A stretch of DNA of 64,000 nt from CAZKWG01 sp964615375. GTDB taxonomy: Bacteria > Myxococcota_A > UBA796 > CAZKWG01. Below, one piece after another: positions 21,917-31,173 of this stretch. A program made the translations under genes and the position numbers. A model generated the notes under the pieces. That model was not told the DNA's origin and ran no database searches. It worked only from the letters and a program-made list of their open reading frames with translations. The stretch lies in contig CAZTOW010000007.1 in the NCBI GenBank assembly GCA_964615375.1, positions 186,001 through 250,000 of the forward strand, in the 5' to 3' direction. Within the stretch, counting starts at the first letter, position 1; every line of letters begins with the position of its first letter.

Positions 21917-24094
21917 ATGATTGATCTCGGCCGGGCGCCCCTGGAGCGGAGCGGCGTGGTGGTCTTCGCCGATCACGCCGACCCGGGCCTGTTCTATTAC
22001 CTGCCCTCCCGGCCGCGCCTGCGCGTGGGCGAGGGGCGCAGGCCGGAGCTCAAGCTGGTCCGCTACCGGCTCCCGCCCGACCAGGAGGCGCTGATCGGCG
22101 GCGGGCTGCTGTCCCTGACGGTGGACCTGTCGGTGCCCGAGGCCACGCTCGAGTCCGTCCGCGCCGCCCTGCACCGCGCGGAGGGGCGGGAGGTGCGGCT
22201 GGCCCCCGCGCAGGCCGAGGACGGGACCTGTCGGCTCGTGCTGCTGGACGCCGCCCCGGGGGCGGGCTCGTCCCTGGTGCACCACGTCTACGGGGAGGCG
22301 CGGCCGGCGCTCTTCGGATCCAACGCGGCGACCTTCCTGGCGGTGCTGAGCCCCGAGGCGACGGCGCTGGTGGAGGCGGCCCTGGGCGACGGCGGGCTCC
22401 CCGCCTGCGTGGCCTACGATCTCACGGTGCTGGCCCTGCAGCCCACGCTCCGGGCGCGGATCTGGGCCCGCTGGGTGGATCTGTACGACTTCTTCGAGGC
22501 CCGCCTCCACGGCGGGCAGGTGCTGGTGGCGGTGGACGTGGGCCCGACCATCGAGGAGCTCGTCCACGACGAGATCCTCCACGTCGAGGTGGACCAGCTC
22601 GTGCCCGAGGACGAGCGCGCCGCCACCTTCCAGCAGGCCGTCGAGCGCGCCCAGCGCTACGTGCTCGAGGAGTTCTTCGAGCCGGTCCTCGGCCAGCAGC
22701 CGCCCGCGGAGGACGACGGCGGCCTGCTGGGCGACCTCCACACCATCGTGGGGGGCCTGCTGGGGGCCTTCACCCTGACCCACAGCCTGCGGAAGGTGGA
22801 GCGCCACGAGGATCGCCGCTTCGACTTCCACCTGAACGCGGCCAGCGCGGCGCGGATCCACCTGGCGCCCCAGGGGCTGCTCTCCGACCTGCTGCGCCCC
22901 GGACCCGAGGAGCCCCCGCTGGACCGCCGCGGGCTGATCAGCACGCTGGACGCCGGGGTCGATCCCGAGCTGCGCTTCGATCTGGGCTGCCTGGTCGACC
23001 TGGAGAAGGAGGGCGTGGATCGCCTGGAGCTGCGGCTGCGGCACGGCGCGCGCGAGGAGCGGGTGACCCTGGACGCGGCCAACCCGCGCGGCACCTTCAT
23101 CACGTGGCTGGACCCCCAGGACCGCGACGAGATCCACTACGCCTACACCGCCTTCTTCCGCGGGGGCTCCGACGGCCTCCCCGCCTCCCTGGACGGGCCC
23201 GAGCGCCCCACCCGGTCGCGGGTGATCCGCCTCGATCCCCGCGAGCTCTACCAGCGGGCCGATCTGCGGATCCTGGCGCGCGGGATGCCCTGGGATCGCT
23301 ACCCCAGCGTGCTGGTGGACCTCCGCGCCCGGCCCGGGGGGGCCGAGCAGACCCTCGAGCTCACCGAGCAGGCCCCGAGCGCGGGCTGGGCGATCCGCGG
23401 CCCGCAGGGCGTGGAGCTGCGGCCCCAGGCGCGCCTGCGCTACGTAGACCCGGCCGGGCGCGAGGAGATCGGGGACTGGGATCCGGTGGAGGGCGGGGTG
23501 CTGATTGTGGGCGACCCCGCCCCGGCGATCCTGGACGTGCAGCTCCTGGGCGCGGCGCGCTTCGGCACGCACGTCGCCCGCGTGATCGTCGAGCTCCGCC
23601 TGCCCTCGCGCCCCGAGGAGGTCTCCTCCCGCGTGCTGGACGCCGCCACCCCGTTCACGACCTGGTCGGCCCGCCTCGCCGACCCCTCCGACCGGCGCTG
23701 GGAGTACCGGGTCACCCTGCACACGGTGAACAACGAGGCCCGCGAGGGCGAGTGGCAGCCGGGCGAGGGCGCGCGCCTGCAGGTGGGCGAGTCGCTGTGG
23801 CAGGTGCGCTCGGTGGAGCTGGTCTTCGTGGGCCAGACGCTGATCGGCGCGGGCCTGATGGGGATCAAGGTCCGCTTCTCCTATGACGACCCGGATCACC
23901 AGATCCACGAGGAGGAGGAGACGCTGGTGCGCGACGCCAGCAAGGTCGTGGCCTGGCGCTACCCGATCGCCGACCCCGAGCGCCGCGCCTACACCGTGCA
24001 GCTCACCCACATCCGGCTCGACGGCGCCCAGGAGATCCTCCCGCCGACCCTGACCTCGGACAAGCTCGTCGTCGTCACGCTGGAGGCCCCGTGA
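21917..24094 (+). CDS. RDxxDP-family large paralogue D
   Basis: 725 aa. The signature GVVVFADHADPGLFYYLPSRPRL is near residues 14-36, with Ala for the usual Arg. The core includes FLAVLSPEATALVEAAL, ACVAYDLTVLALQPTLRARI and the VGPTIEELVHDEILHVEVDQL stretch leading to YVLEEFFEPVL. This combination aligns best by eye with paralogue H in the opposite operon. FDFHLNAASAARIHLAPQGLLSDLL and the C-terminal Ig-like repeats (LRYVDPAGREE, VIVELRLPSRPEE, VRFSYDDPDHQIHEEEETLV) follow. RBS GAGGAGG before ATG 21917. It overlaps paralogue E by GTGA. Function unknown. Confidence 0.88.
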   Translation: MIDLGRAPLERSGVVVFADHADPGLFYYLPSRPRLRVGEGRRPELKLVRYRLPPDQEALIGGGLLSLTVDLSVPEATLESVRAALHRAEGREVRLAPAQAEDGTCRLVLLDAAPGAGSSLVHHVYGEARPALFGSNAATFLAVLSPEATALVEAALGDGGLPACVAYDLTVLALQPTLRARIWARWVDLYDFFEARLHGGQVLVAVDVGPTIEELVHDEILHVEVDQLVPEDERAATFQQAVERAQRYVLEEFFEPVLGQQPPAEDDGGLLGDLHTIVGGLLGAFTLTHSLRKVERHEDRRFDFHLNAASAARIHLAPQGLLSDLLRPGPEEPPLDRRGLISTLDAGVDPELRFDLGCLVDLEKEGVDRLELRLRHGAREERVTLDAANPRGTFITWLDPQDRDEIHYAYTAFFRGGSDGLPASLDGPERPTRSRVIRLDPRELYQRADLRILARGMPWDRYPSVLVDLRARPGGAEQTLELTEQAPSAGWAIRGPQGVELRPQARLRYVDPAGREEIGDWDPVEGGVLIVGDPAPAILDVQLLGAARFGTHVARVIVELRLPSRPEEVSSRVLDAATPFTTWSARLADPSDRRWEYRVTLHTVNNEAREGEWQPGEGARLQVGESLWQVRSVELVFVGQTLIGAGLMGIKVRFSYDDPDHQIHEEEETLVRDASKVVAWRYPIADPERRAYTVQLTHIRLDGAQEILPPTLTSDKLVVVTLEAP

Positions 24095-26262
24095 TCGATC
24101 TGTCCAGCCCTCCCCTCTCCGTGCGCGGCGTGACGGTGCTGCGCGATCACGCCGACCCCGACCTGTTCTATTACCTGCCCGGCCTGCCGCGGCTGGTGAC
24201 CGACGCCCAGGGATCGGCGTTCACGCTCTACAAGTGGCGGCGCGACCTCAGCGACAACCCCGACCTGGCGCCCGACCAGGCCCGCGGCGCGGGGCTGGCG
24301 CTCTTCGAGACGAGCTGCGCGCTGGCCGACGGGCTGGCGGGGAGCCTGCGCGCGGAGATCGGGGCCGCCGCGGGCCGACCGGACGCGCGCCTGGTGCCCG
24401 CGCCCTTCCGCGCCGGGCGGGTGCGGACCATCGTGGCCTCCGGCGAGGGCATGACCACCGATCTGCTGCTGACCGAGCTCGCCCCGCTGTTCGCGCCCTG
24501 GCGGGCGGCGTTCTCGCTGGGGCTCAGCGCGGAGGGGGCCCACCTCTTCCAGCGCGCGCTGGAGGGGGAGCGCCTGCCCATCGGGGTGGCCTACGAGTGG
24601 GAGCTGGACGGCCTGCTGCCCGCGCTCCACGCCGACGTCACGATGGACTACGAGCGCATCTACCGCAGCTTCGAGGCCTCGGTGGGCTTCCAGTTCACCT
24701 ACGGCATCACCTGGCGGGCCGAGCTGGACCTCGTCATCAAGAAGCTGATGGAGGAGGACGCGATCCAGGTGAAGATCATCGCGTTCCAGGACACCGAGGA
24801 CCAGCAGCGGCAGCAGGATCAGGTGATGGACCTGATCCGGGCGCGCGTCGAGAGCGGCTTCTTCCGCTCCGCCATCCCGGTGGAGGCCCAGAGCACCAGC
24901 GGGCTGCTGGGGATGCTGATTGGATCCTCGGGCAACATCAGCAGCTCGTCCGGCATGTTCGTGCTGAAGGCGCGCTACGAGATGCAGGATGAGCTGAAGG
25001 TCAGCCACATGCAGATCCGCGGGCGCTCGGCCGTCACGCTGCTGCACGTCTCGACGGGGATCCTCAGCGCCATGCTGGGCGAAGACGAGCGGCTGCCGGT
25101 GACCGTCTCCGAGATCGACACGGACGACCCCTGGTTCCGGCGCCTGGAGGTCGGCGTGCGGTCGGCGGTCTCCTTCGACGACATGCCCGACCTGCTCGCC
25201 GTGACCGCCCAGCTCGAGCACGAGGGCAACGTGGGCTCCTTCGGCTTCGACCGGGGGAACGCGGGCGAGGTCCGCAGCTTCCAGAGCTGGCTGGCCGCGC
25301 CCGACCGGGACGCCTACGCGCTGGAGGTCCAGTACGACTTTGATCCAACCGTGGGTGGAGGTCCCGCGCAGATCCGCGTCGGGCCCCTCTCGACCCGCCA
25401 GCGCCAGCTCGTGCTGAACCCGCTGGCCCACATCCGCTACCGCCGGCTGGAGCTGCTGCTGGGGCCCGGCGCCGAGAGCGCGCGCGTCCTGCTGCGGGTG
25501 CCGGGGGCCGAGGGCCAGGAGGATCTGGCGCAGGCGGATCTGGTCCTGGACGCGAACACGCCCACCGCGCGGTGGTCGGCGCGGGCCCCGCGCTCGGCGC
25601 CGCCCCTGGAGATCCTGGCGAAGACGGAGTGGACGGGGGCGGACGGCGCGCGCTTCGACTCGGAGTGGACCCGGGTGGAGGGCGAGAGCCTGGTGGTCCT
25701 GGGGCCCTTCGAGGATATCCTGCGGGTCCACGTAGAACCCTCGGTGGACTGGAGCGCGAACACGCTGCTCCTGGTCGCGCTGCGCTACGAGGACGGCGAG
25801 CACGTCGTGGACCGCGAGCTGCGCTTCGACGCGGCCAACGCCCGCGGTCAGGCCCTGGAGATCCCGCTCCGGGACAGCCGGCGCCGCGCCTACCGCTGGC
25901 GGCAGGTGCTCTACCCCAGCGTGGGACCGCCGCGCGAGATGAGCTGGCTGGACGCCGACACCCCCATCCTGGTGGTCGGGGCCATGGCCGCCGAGACGGC
26001 GAAGCTGAGCGTGCGCCTGCTGGGGAGCTTCGGCGCGGCGCTGGGGGTCATCGTGGACCTGTGGGCCTACGATCCCCGCACCGAGCAGGAGGAGAAGCAG
26101 AGCCTCTTCTTCCGCCCGCCGCAGCTCGACGCCGAGGCGATGATGCCGCTGGACGAGGGCGAGCTCCGCTACCGCTTCGAGGCCCGTCGCCTGCTGGCGC
26201 AGGGCGAGGAGCTCATCGCCCGCGGCGCGCGCGAGACGACGATCCTGATGATCCGCCTCTGA
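24091..26262 (+). CDS. RDxxDP-family large paralogue E
   Basis: 723 aa, GTG start overlapping the stop of D. Signature GVTVLRDHADPDLFYYLPGLPRL at residues 12-34, then FTLYKWRRDLSDNPDLAPDQARG, close to the KYKRDLTDNPAFDPTQ of paralogue M. The middle part has FSLGLSAEGAHLFQRAL, IGVAYEWELDGLLPALHADVT, DLVIKKLMEEDAIQVKIIAFQD and a short Ser/Gly linker. It ends with repeats such as LLLVALRYEDGEHVVDRELRF and VIVDLWAYDPRTEQEEKQSLF. Its stop abuts the stop of the opposing operon (TGATCA), leaving no intergenic terminator space. Function unknown. Confidence 0.88.
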   Translation: MIDLSSPPLSVRGVTVLRDHADPDLFYYLPGLPRLVTDAQGSAFTLYKWRRDLSDNPDLAPDQARGAGLALFETSCALADGLAGSLRAEIGAAAGRPDARLVPAPFRAGRVRTIVASGEGMTTDLLLTELAPLFAPWRAAFSLGLSAEGAHLFQRALEGERLPIGVAYEWELDGLLPALHADVTMDYERIYRSFEASVGFQFTYGITWRAELDLVIKKLMEEDAIQVKIIAFQDTEDQQRQQDQVMDLIRARVESGFFRSAIPVEAQSTSGLLGMLIGSSGNISSSSGMFVLKARYEMQDELKVSHMQIRGRSAVTLLHVSTGILSAMLGEDERLPVTVSEIDTDDPWFRRLEVGVRSAVSFDDMPDLLAVTAQLEHEGNVGSFGFDRGNAGEVRSFQSWLAAPDRDAYALEVQYDFDPTVGGGPAQIRVGPLSTRQRQLVLNPLAHIRYRRLELLLGPGAESARVLLRVPGAEGQEDLAQADLVLDANTPTARWSARAPRSAPPLEILAKTEWTGADGARFDSEWTRVEGESLVVLGPFEDILRVHVEPSVDWSANTLLLVALRYEDGEHVVDRELRFDAANARGQALEIPLRDSRRRAYRWRQVLYPSVGPPREMSWLDADTPILVVGAMAAETAKLSVRLLGSFGAALGVIVDLWAYDPRTEQEEKQSLFFRPPQLDAEAMMPLDEGELRYRFEARRLLAQGEELIARGARETTILMIRL

Positions 26263-28803
26263 TCAGGCCGGCGGCGGCATCAGGGGCAGGAGCACGGCGG
26301 AGCTCCCGACCCCGCTCGACTGGGCCACCCGCCCGCCCTCGAAGAGGAAGGTGAGCTGGTAGCGGTAGGGGATCGCCGGGTGCTGCGTCGGGGTCCAGGT
26401 CATCGCCTCGCGGATCGTCGCGGAGAACAGGAAGGTCGCCGTCTCCGGGCTCGCCTCCGGCCCCACCAGCAGCGTCACGTAGGCGCTCTTCAGGCCGCCG
26501 CTGAAGTCCAGCGCGGCTGGATCGACGGTGACGGTGGGCACGGTGGGCCCGGTCGCCGACGTGGCGACCACCCCCAGGGTCCAGGTCTGACCGGCCGCGC
26601 GCAGCTCGTCGATGCGCGCCATCGCGGTCAGGCGGTCCAGGTCCTCGCCCAGCACCGCCCCGCCCGCGTCCAGCAGGCGGTAGCGGGCGCCGGTGGGCTC
26701 GAAGGCCAGCGCGCGCAGCAGGCTGGTGCGGTCCTCGCAGCGCAGGCGCTGGGGGAGCCCGTCGTGATCGTTGTAGACGCTGTAGAACTCCAGCTCGTAC
26801 CAGACGCTGCCCGTCCCGCCCGCGGAGAGCTGCGCCAGCGTGCGCACGATCTTCGTCCGCCACTCGGGCTGCGCGGGCGTCAGCAGGGCCGAGTCCCCGT
26901 CCCCCGCCGCGCCCGCCACCGGGAAGAGCCGCACCTTGATCCCGTACAGGCCGGGGTGCGAGGCCGAGAGCCCGCCGAGGTTCAGCGCGGTCACCGAGGC
27001 GGCGTAGAGCGCGGTGCCGTTCGCCGGATCGTTGTTGATCCCCTCCAGCCAGCCCGCGGCCAGCGCCTCCGGCGTGGCGTCGGCCACCGAGACCGCGCCC
27101 AGGGAGACGGCCAGCGAATTCCATTCCAGGTTTTCCTGCGGCGCCTCGACGCGCACGTCCAGGGTGGCCTGCGGCTCCAGCGTGATCGGCAGCGCCAGCC
27201 CCCCGCCCAGCGTCCCCGGGGTGGCCCAGTAGGGCGCCGTGTCCCGCTTGACCAGGTAGGCGCGCAGGTCGGCGATGGACAGGTGCGAGGCGGTCAGGTT
27301 GCTCAGGCGCACGACCTGAGGGCCCTTGTTGGCCTCCGCCGCAAGGATCTCCTGCCGCACGCCCTCGAGCGCGATCTCCGTGAACGAGAGGGAGACGGGC
27401 AGGCTCACGTCGCTGTCCTCGTCCAGGTGGACGAAGACGTTGCCCATGATCCCGCCGCCGTGGCCGAGGATCTGCTCGCGGATGACCCCGTAGCGTGTGG
27501 CGGGCGCCTCGAGCTGGACGGCGAAGCCCTTCTCGACGTCCACGCTGGGGGCCGTGCCCCCGCTGGAGCCCTCCCCCGCCGCGCCGATCTGGACCTCGAA
27601 GGTGCCCACCACGTCCGGAGCGAGCTCCAGATCGACGTAGGGCAGCCCGGCCTCGTTGCAGGCCGCCGCCCGGAGGTGCTCCAGATCCTCCAGCGCGATG
27701 TGCGGGACGGCCCCCAGGGTCAGGCGCACCAGGTAGTCCTGCTCCGTGGGCTGGTCGCCCGCGTCGGGCCGCACGTAGAGGTAGGGCTGGAAGGTGGGGA
27801 GCCCGCGGGCCAGGTCGTAGCCGAAGCGGAAGCTGGTCGGCAGGTAGTAGAAGAGCCCCTTGCGCTCGCTCTGGCGGTACCAGATCCGGTCGGCGCGCGG
27901 CGCGCCGGAGAGCGTCTTCCAGCTCGTGTCGGGGCCCTTGAAGACGGGGTCGTCGGCGGGGACCAGGACGCGGAAGGCGATGGCCTCCTGGATGGGGACC
28001 CCGGCCTCGTCCGGGACGGTCTCGGCCTCGGGCTCGGGCTCCACCGGAGGGCGCTCGGGCTCAATGCCCAGGATGTCCGTGCGGCGGCGGTGGGGGTCGA
28101 ATCGGGCGGCGAGGAGGACGTTGGGGTCCAGGGCGACGGTGTGGGCGACGCGCCCCGTGGCGATGATGGGATCCGTCGCCGGGGCGGGCCGGCGCCCGTG
28201 GGTGGTGGGCCGGACGCGCAGCATGTAGCTGTGCTTCCAGGAGATCCTCAGGTCCATGCCCTTGTGCAGGTCACCCTTGACGTTCTTGGCGAACTGCTCG
28301 TTGACCCCCGCCTCGCCGTCCACGAGGAAGGACAGGATGAGCCGGATCTCGCCCTGGGCCAGGTCCAGGTTCACGGTCAGCGGATAGGACCCCAGCGTCG
28401 CCACGATCCCCGGGGAGTCCTGAGGCAGGATGCCGCGCGGCGTGGGCAGCGCCCCCCAGTCCTGACCCGCGCGGTCGCCCTGGTGGAGCGTGATCGTGAG
28501 GTTGGACATCGGATCGTAGCTGACCGAGATCAGCGCGAGCCCCCGGTCCGGGTCGAAGGCGTTCGGGCCGAGCCAGCGCCCCAGGCTCCACCACAGCTTG
28601 TTGTCGACGTCCTTCGCCTCGTAGCCGAGGAGGGGCACGGAGCCCGGCTGCGGTCCGGCGTCCTTCCAGAAGACCGGCGGCGGGCGCACCCTCGTCCAGG
28701 GCAGCAGCAGCTTCAGGCTGGTGAAGGCCAGGGTGGCCGTGGGCTCGACCCGGTGGAAGGTGGTGATGAAGGGCGACACGAGGAGCGCAGGATCGGAGGG
28801 CAT
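26263..28803 (-). CDS. distant RDxxDP-family member F with N-terminal extension
   Basis: 846 aa. Residues 1 to about 310 are unlike the other paralogues (TFHRVEPTATLAFTSLKLLLPW, GLALISVSYDPMSNLTITLHQGD). At 318-322 a FYYLP motif appears inside RKGLFYYLPTSFRFGYDLARGLPTFQPYLY, followed by YLVRLTLGAVPHIALEDLEHL, which resembles the start of the family domain but lacks RDxxDP. The C-terminus has beta repeats (TVTVDPAALDFSGGLKSAYVTLLVG, TFLFSATIREAMTWTPTQHPAIPYRYQLTFLFEGG). The start ATG 28803 follows TAGGAG, which overlaps the stop of G. As the last gene of its operon and the most diverged member, it may be an accessory or capping component; that is inference. Confidence 0.75.
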   Translation of the reverse strand: MPSDPALLVSPFITTFHRVEPTATLAFTSLKLLLPWTRVRPPPVFWKDAGPQPGSVPLLGYEAKDVDNKLWWSLGRWLGPNAFDPDRGLALISVSYDPMSNLTITLHQGDRAGQDWGALPTPRGILPQDSPGIVATLGSYPLTVNLDLAQGEIRLILSFLVDGEAGVNEQFAKNVKGDLHKGMDLRISWKHSYMLRVRPTTHGRRPAPATDPIIATGRVAHTVALDPNVLLAARFDPHRRRTDILGIEPERPPVEPEPEAETVPDEAGVPIQEAIAFRVLVPADDPVFKGPDTSWKTLSGAPRADRIWYRQSERKGLFYYLPTSFRFGYDLARGLPTFQPYLYVRPDAGDQPTEQDYLVRLTLGAVPHIALEDLEHLRAAACNEAGLPYVDLELAPDVVGTFEVQIGAAGEGSSGGTAPSVDVEKGFAVQLEAPATRYGVIREQILGHGGGIMGNVFVHLDEDSDVSLPVSLSFTEIALEGVRQEILAAEANKGPQVVRLSNLTASHLSIADLRAYLVKRDTAPYWATPGTLGGGLALPITLEPQATLDVRVEAPQENLEWNSLAVSLGAVSVADATPEALAAGWLEGINNDPANGTALYAASVTALNLGGLSASHPGLYGIKVRLFPVAGAAGDGDSALLTPAQPEWRTKIVRTLAQLSAGGTGSVWYELEFYSVYNDHDGLPQRLRCEDRTSLLRALAFEPTGARYRLLDAGGAVLGEDLDRLTAMARIDELRAAGQTWTLGVVATSATGPTVPTVTVDPAALDFSGGLKSAYVTLLVGPEASPETATFLFSATIREAMTWTPTQHPAIPYRYQLTFLFEGGRVAQSSGVGSSAVLLPLMPPPA

Positions 28804-28812
28804 GAGGGGCTC

Positions 28813-31170
28813 CTAGGCGGGCACGGCGCCCGAGCGGTCGAGCAGGATGAGGGTCTCGTCCGTGTCCTGGACCTCGACGCGCGCGCTCCGCGCGGGATCC
28901 TGGGCGACGTAGCGGACCGTGTAGGAGAAGCGTGGCCGCCCCGCCTCGCGGAAGTCGAACTCCCAGATCTGCGGCTTCCGCTCCCCGCCCGCGCCGTCGA
29001 CGAAGAACTGGAGGATGGCGCGCTCGTCCACCCCGTTGGCGCGGTCCTGATACGAGAGGTCCACCACCGCCAGGCGCAGATCGGTGGTGAAGTCCAGCAG
29101 CATCGGGTTGACGGTGACCGTCAGCCGGCGCGTCGTGCCCGCCACCGGGCGGGCGTAGCCCACCCACACGGTCGCCGCATCGGCGCGCGCGCGGGGCAGC
29201 TCCTCCATGCTCCCGTCCGTGTAGGCGACCCGCCCCTCCCACTCCAGGCTGGTGGGCCCGTCGGCGAAGGCGCGCACCTTGACCGCGTGGCTGTCCGTGA
29301 TCTTCGTGAACGAGAAGCTCTCGGTCCGCGTGTAGCCGCGGGCCTCGTCCGCGTAGCGCGCGTCCACGAAGATCCCCACCACCCCCTCCATCGAGCCCTG
29401 CGGCCGGAAGGTCCAGGTGAGCGTGCGCTGGAAGGGCCCGGTGAGCTCGAGGAGGCGCTCGCGGCTGGGCGTCCACTCCCCGGACAGCTCACCGAGCTCG
29501 GGGACGCGCCAGGTCACGCGGTACTCATAGGCCGTCTCCGCGCTGTCGGGGTCGAGCTCCCCGAGGTGCTGGCTCCAGATCTGGCGCGGCGCGCTCTGCG
29601 TGAGCTCCACCCGCTCCTCGAAGAGGGCCCCGCCGGGCGCGCGGCAGCGCAGATCCACCCGCGCGCCCTCGACGTCCGCCGGCGGCGCGCTGAGCAGCAG
29701 CTCCACGCGCACCACCCCCAGCCCGCGGGGCGTGATCAGCGGCTGGCGCTCGCTGGTGCGGCGCTCGATGACGCTGGTCAACCCACCCTTGTAGTAGACC
29801 TCCGCCCGCAGCGTGTACTCGCGCACCGGCAGCCCGCCCCCGTCGCGGGCGAGCCCGACGAAGCGGGTGTGCCAGGTGTCCCCCGCCCGCATCAGGGCCC
29901 CGTCGTCGTTGTGGCGCCGGGGGATCCCGGACTGGGCGTCCCGCGCCTCGTAGCGCACCCCCACCTTGATGACATCGATCCCGTCCTGCTCGAAGTCCAC
30001 GCCCGCCACGCCCACCGTGACGTCGAGGACGGAGAAGAAGGTGCCCTCGTACTCCTGCACCATCAGGCGGTCCCGGGTCGCCTCGTCGGGGATGAGCACG
30101 CTCAGGGCGCCGTTGGGGCTGGCGCCGCGCTCTACCACCGTGTCTTGATCAAGCTCCAGGTGGAACGGGTCCAGGCTCTCCTCGAGCTGCTCCTTGACCT
30201 CCAGCAGGGCCTCCGCCTGCGCGCCGTCGGTCAGGCCCTTCATGTCCATCGCCGTCCCGAAGAAGGCGGGGAAGATGGCCTCGGTCAGGAGCTGCGTGGC
30301 CAGCTCCACCAGGCGCACCCGCAGGTCCCCCTCCCCCTCCTCGCCCCCGCCCTCGCCGATGGAGATCTCGACGTCCACCTCGTTCTTGACGATCTCGCGG
30401 ACCTCGTCGCGGGACGCCAGGGCGGCCAGCAGCGGCCCGTGGACCGCCAGCATCTGGAGGTGGCGGGCCTTCGAGTAGGGCTCGGCGAGGGGGAGCGGCC
30501 GATAACGCGCCGCGATCCGGTCGAAGAGGTAGGGCTTCGCCGCCGTCCAGACGCGCTCGCGCACCTTCTCCCGCTTGACGTCCACGCGCAGCGAGGCGCC
30601 GGAGACCCGCGCCTTGTAGCGCAGCTTGTAGGCCAGGATGATGGGGAGCTTCTGGCGCTTCGCCGCGTCCCAGAACACCTCCGCCCCGTCGGGGCTCAGC
30701 GTGGCGGCGAAGCTGGCGTTCAGGCTGCCCGCCAGGTCGGGCTCGGTGGTGCCCGTCACGGCCTGCACGAGCCCCGTCTCCCCCACCGCCCAGGTGTGGA
30801 GCGCAACCTCTCCCGACACCCAGGAGGGGCTGGCCAGCAGGGGCTCCGTGATCGTGATCGGGCGACCGAAGGGCTTGATCCCGCGCTGCTGCTCGTCCAG
30901 GAGCCGCGTCCGCAGGCCCGTGATCAGGGCCTCCCGCTGCTCAGGCCGCAGCCGCGGGCTCGCCGTGAACTGCAGGTAGCCGCCGCCGGGGCCGGCGGTG
31001 ACGCCGGGCTCCTGGCTGGCGATGTACTTGACGAAGAGGAAGCGCGGGGTCCCCGTCTCGTCGAGCGGGATCCAGGGCTCCGCGGGCATGGGGTAGAACT
31101 TCCGCGGGTCCTGATCGTCCCGATAGATCGTGATCCCGTTCAGCTCGACCGGATCGAGGAGGTTCAGCAT
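28813..31170 (-). CDS. RDxxDP-family large paralogue G
   Basis: 785 aa. Signature GITIYRDDQDPRKFYPMPAEPWIPLDETG near residues 12-40, then FLFVKYIASQEPG in place of the usual KYRRDL. The middle domain has FAATLSPDGAEVFWDAAK, IILAYKLRYKARVSGASLRV and a long helical stretch with KNEVDVEISIGEGGGEEGEG. The C-terminal half shows beta repeats (VRVELLLSAPPADVEGARV, TYEYRVTWRV-type, VVDLSYQDRANGVDERAIL). RBS AGGGTGAG before ATG 31170, three bases after the stop of H. No export signal. Function unknown. Confidence 0.86.
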   Translation of the reverse strand: MLNLLDPVELNGITIYRDDQDPRKFYPMPAEPWIPLDETGTPRFLFVKYIASQEPGVTAGPGGGYLQFTASPRLRPEQREALITGLRTRLLDEQQRGIKPFGRPITITEPLLASPSWVSGEVALHTWAVGETGLVQAVTGTTEPDLAGSLNASFAATLSPDGAEVFWDAAKRQKLPIILAYKLRYKARVSGASLRVDVKREKVRERVWTAAKPYLFDRIAARYRPLPLAEPYSKARHLQMLAVHGPLLAALASRDEVREIVKNEVDVEISIGEGGGEEGEGDLRVRLVELATQLLTEAIFPAFFGTAMDMKGLTDGAQAEALLEVKEQLEESLDPFHLELDQDTVVERGASPNGALSVLIPDEATRDRLMVQEYEGTFFSVLDVTVGVAGVDFEQDGIDVIKVGVRYEARDAQSGIPRRHNDDGALMRAGDTWHTRFVGLARDGGGLPVREYTLRAEVYYKGGLTSVIERRTSERQPLITPRGLGVVRVELLLSAPPADVEGARVDLRCRAPGGALFEERVELTQSAPRQIWSQHLGELDPDSAETAYEYRVTWRVPELGELSGEWTPSRERLLELTGPFQRTLTWTFRPQGSMEGVVGIFVDARYADEARGYTRTESFSFTKITDSHAVKVRAFADGPTSLEWEGRVAYTDGSMEELPRARADAATVWVGYARPVAGTTRRLTVTVNPMLLDFTTDLRLAVVDLSYQDRANGVDERAILQFFVDGAGGERKPQIWEFDFREAGRPRFSYTVRYVAQDPARSARVEVQDTDETLILLDRSGAVPA

Positions 31171-31173
31171 GTC

